Assembly: GCA_018434645.1 (NCBI GenBank)
Contig: JAHDOX010000010.1
Span: 1-15,690, forward strand
Length of the DNA: 15,690 nt
Reading direction: 5' to 3'
DNA from: Synergistales bacterium
GTDB lineage: Bacteria > Synergistota > Synergistia > Synergistales > Thermovirgaceae
Part shown: positions 13,748 to 15,690 of the stretch, one piece after another
Position numbering within the stretch: position 1 is the stretch's first letter
Layout of the letters: the number at the start of each line of letters is the position of its first letter
The notes under the pieces: generated by a model
Told to the model about the DNA's origin: nothing
Databases searched by the model: none
The model's input: the letters and a program-made list of their open reading frames with translations, nothing else
Position numbers and translations under genes: made by a program

Positions 13748-15139
13748 ATGAAAAAAAAGAAGGTAACTCATCCGTACATCCCGAACTCAGATCCGGATAT
13801 CCAGCGGGAAATGCTGGAAGCCATCGGAGTCTCAAGCATGGACGAATTCTACCAGTGCATTCCGGAACCTCTTCGCCTCAAACGGAAGCTGAATTTGCCG
13901 GAAGCGCTGGGAGCAGAATGGGACCTGAAAAGGCACGTAGAGGGCATGATGAAAAAAAACACTTCCTGCAGGGAATATCTCAGTTTCCTTGGCGGCGGGT
14001 GCTGGCAGCATCACGTTCCGGCAGTGTGTGATGAAATCAACAAAAGATCGGAGTTTTTGACGGCCTACGCGGGAGAACCTTATGAGGATCATGGCAGGTT
14101 TCAGGCTCTGTTCGAATATGCGAGCATGATGGCTGAACTCGTAGATATGGACGTGGTAAACATACCAACCTACGACGGTTCGCAGGCTGCGGGCACGTCA
14201 TTGAGGATGGCATCACGTATAACGGGCAGAGACCGTGTAGTCCTTGCAGCCAACTCGAATCCAGACAGAATAAGGGTGATCAAAAATTACTGCTACCCGG
14301 ACATGGAAGTTATCCTGGCTGATTTCACCGGGGAAAGCGGGACCGCGGACACTGCGAGGCTCCAAAAATTAATAGGTAACGACATCGCGGCGGTATATCT
14401 CGAAAATCCGTCTTATTTCGGGACCATCGAGACAAATGGCAAAAGGATAGCCTCAATGATCCATGAAGCGGGAGGACTCTTTGTCGTCTGCTGTGACCCG
14501 TCGTCGCTCGGTGTAATTACACCGCCGCCACGTTATGGAGCGGATATAGTATGTGGAGACCTTCAGCCTCTGGGCATGCATATGTATTACGGAGGAGCCA
14601 GGGCCGGATTTATTGCAACAAGAGATGAAGAGAAATTCGTTTCGGAATACCCATCCCGGCTTTTCGGCCTTGCACCGACTACTCATGGAGAATGGGGTTT
14701 TGGCGACGTCGCCTGGGAGCGCACGTCCTTTGCAAAGAGGGAAAATGCTAAGGAATTTGTCGGGACTGCGGCGGCTCTCTGGGCCATAACAGCAGGTGTC
14801 TATCTCGCACTTATGGGGCCTTCGGGCATGAGGGAACTGGGCGAAGGTATTCTCAAGCGCAACGCCTATGCCAGAAAACGACTCTCAGCCATCTCCGGTA
14901 TCAAGGTTCTTTTTGATAAGGGGTTCTTTTTCAAGGATTTCGTTCTCAACTTTGATGACACCGGGAAAACGGTGAAAGAAATCAACGCTTCACTCATGGA
15001 AGAGAGCATCTTCGGTTGCATCGACCTGTCGCGCGAATATCCCGCACTTGGGCAAAGCGGTCTTTTTGCGGTTACGGAGGTCCATTCTGCAAGCGATATA
15101 GACATGCTTGCTGTCGCTTTGGAGAAAATTCTGGGATAA
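13748..15139 (+). CDS. Divergent glycine dehydrogenase P-protein subunit 1 (GcvPA-like)
   Basis: A 463-residue homologue of the alpha subunit of the two-subunit, PLP-dependent glycine decarboxylase. The overall pattern is clear: YIPNSDPDIQREMLEAIGVS at the N-terminus, SFLGGG (79-84), LFEYASMMAELVDMDVVN, YDGSQA, DPSSLGVITPP, GADIVCGDLQPLG, GGARAGFIATRDEE, and the terminal TEVHSASDIDMLAVALEKIL. Compared with canonical GcvPA as I remember it, several signature loops differ: YQPEISQG becomes GEPYEDHG (109-116), GEGQSLG becomes GDLQPLG (270-276), and ATSNICTNQAL becomes AKEFVGTAAAL (334-344). Hence I call it GcvPA-like and leave the symbol empty. ATG follows AAGGAGA; two A8 runs lie at 13751-13758 and in the codons near 13951. 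It pairs with the following GcvPB-like gene. No gcvT or gcvH adjoins it in the window. Confidence 0.85.
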   Translation: MKKKKVTHPYIPNSDPDIQREMLEAIGVSSMDEFYQCIPEPLRLKRKLNLPEALGAEWDLKRHVEGMMKKNTSCREYLSFLGGGCWQHHVPAVCDEINKRSEFLTAYAGEPYEDHGRFQALFEYASMMAELVDMDVVNIPTYDGSQAAGTSLRMASRITGRDRVVLAANSNPDRIRVIKNYCYPDMEVILADFTGESGTADTARLQKLIGNDIAAVYLENPSYFGTIETNGKRIASMIHEAGGLFVVCCDPSSLGVITPPPRYGADIVCGDLQPLGMHMYYGGARAGFIATRDEEKFVSEYPSRLFGLAPTTHGEWGFGDVAWERTSFAKRENAKEFVGTAAALWAITAGVYLALMGPSGMRELGEGILKRNAYARKRLSAISGIKVLFDKGFFFKDFVLNFDDTGKTVKEINASLMEESIFGCIDLSREYPALGQSGLFAVTEVHSASDIDMLAVALEKILG

Positions 15140-15172
15140 CCAGGGAAGAAGTGTGAAGGGGAGCTGAAAGAA

Positions 15173-15690
15173 ATGGGAATGAATACCAGAACCAAAATCA
15201 GAGATTTTCACCAGGCTCGATGGGACGAGCCGATCATATATGAGCTTTCCAAAGGTGGGGAGCGCGGTATCCTCGTTCCCGAGTTCGAAGAAAATATCCA
15301 GGATCCGTGTATACCAAAAGAAATAAGACGGAGCGAAGCCCCGAATCTCCCTGAAATGGGGCAGATGCGTGTCTTAAAACATTTCTTGAGGCTTTCTCAG
15401 GAAAACCTCGGAGCGGACCTAAACATAGATATAGGACAGGGCACTTGTACGATGAAATACAGTCCCAAAATAAACGATCAGCTGTCCGCCGATCCGAAAG
15501 TCGCGGAACTTCACCCCCGGCAGGACGAATCTACCGTACAGGGGCTGTTGAAGATGGTCCACGAAACGGACCTCTTTCTCCGTGAAATTTCCGGCATGGA
15601 CCGATTCACCTTCCATCCGGGCGGGGGTTCCCATGCTCTTTTTACTATAGCTTCAATAATCAGGAAATGGATCGACAACAAGGGTGAATC
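15173..15690 (+). CDS. Divergent glycine dehydrogenase P-protein subunit 2 (GcvPB-like), truncated by window end
   Basis: The first 172 codons of the PLP-carrying beta subunit partner; the rest, including the PLP lysine, is outside. Visible family features: PIIYELSKGGERG, LPEMGQMRVLKHFLRLSQEN, GTCTMKYSPKIN (90-101), ELHPRQDESTVQGLLKMVHE, and SGMDRFTFHPGGGSH. The canonical LQPAAGAHGE is replaced by FHPGGGSHAL (147-156), and YPLGSCTMKY by IGQGTCTMKY, which parallels the divergence of the GcvPA-like subunit. The ATG at 15173 follows GGGGAG at about 10 nt; a second ATG two codons later is possible. It lies 33 nt after the previous stop with no terminator between, so the two are cotranscribed. A GTATACC lies inside the coding region at 15309. 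Confidence 0.85.
   Translation, partial: MGMNTRTKIRDFHQARWDEPIIYELSKGGERGILVPEFEENIQDPCIPKEIRRSEAPNLPEMGQMRVLKHFLRLSQENLGADLNIDIGQGTCTMKYSPKINDQLSADPKVAELHPRQDESTVQGLLKMVHETDLFLREISGMDRFTFHPGGGSHALFTIASIIRKWIDNKGE

Noticed and set aside
15309..15316. GTATACCA inside the GcvPB-like coding region as a further operator
   Set aside because: A single hexamer in coding sequence with no palindromic extension; chance is a sufficient explanation, though it could be tested along with the other sites.
1..15690. tRNA or rRNA genes, CRISPR arrays, insertion sequences, prophage or attachment sites
   Set aside because: I saw no cloverleaf, regularly spaced repeats, transposase or integrase frame, or long terminal inverted repeats on either strand; genes are tightly packed and of uniform composition. 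No stretch of more than 300 bases lacks a gene.

Overview
The window looks like a chromosomal piece of an anaerobic, amino-acid-fermenting bacterium. I lean towards Synergistota, with a clostridial Firmicute as the alternative. The reasons are moderate GC, GGAGG-type ribosome binding sites, frequent GTG/TTG starts, the rpsF-ssb-rpsR-(DUF2232)-rplI-dnaB gene order, a zinc-type S18, a type III glutamine synthetase and split glycine-decarboxylase (GcvPA/GcvPB) genes. The assignment rests on remembered family features, not on a search.

Left part (1-9080, all + strand): the C-terminal part of a DUF3857/transglutaminase-like protein without a recognisable catalytic Cys, then argS, an FtsB/DivIC-type division protein, and a housekeeping operon (rpsF, ssb, rpsR, a DUF2232 membrane protein, rplI, dnaB). 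It ends with a large O-antigen-ligase/polymerase-type membrane protein. A near-consensus sigma-A promoter (TTGCCT-17 bp-TATAAT) sits at the 3' end of the division gene and serves rpsF. A GC-rich hairpin lies between rpsR and the DUF2232 gene.

Middle (9063-11991, - strand): a type III glutamine synthetase (glnN) whose 3' end overlaps the ligase gene tail to tail by 18 bp, preceded by an FCD-domain GntR-family regulator that starts at TTG. glnN has its own extended -10 promoter.

Right part (12166-15690, + strand, divergent from gntR): two short-chain dehydrogenases followed by a GcvPA-like and a GcvPB-like gene. The last runs off the window. In front of this operon are three GTATAC hexamers at exact 9-bp spacing, like a multi-site GntR operator. 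A fourth GTATAC, inside a perfect 10-bp palindrome, lies between gntR and glnN. The two P-protein-like subunits deviate from canonical GcvP at several signature loops, and no gcvT, gcvH, lpd or glycine riboswitch is in the window. My main hypothesis is that gntR-SDR-SDR-gcvPA'-gcvPB' is a specialised catabolic module that oxidises a hydroxy/amino substrate and hands it to a PLP enzyme of glycine-decarboxylase ancestry, perhaps co-regulated with ammonia assimilation by GSIII. This is inference. The sequence directly supports only the families, the gene order and the operator-like repeats.
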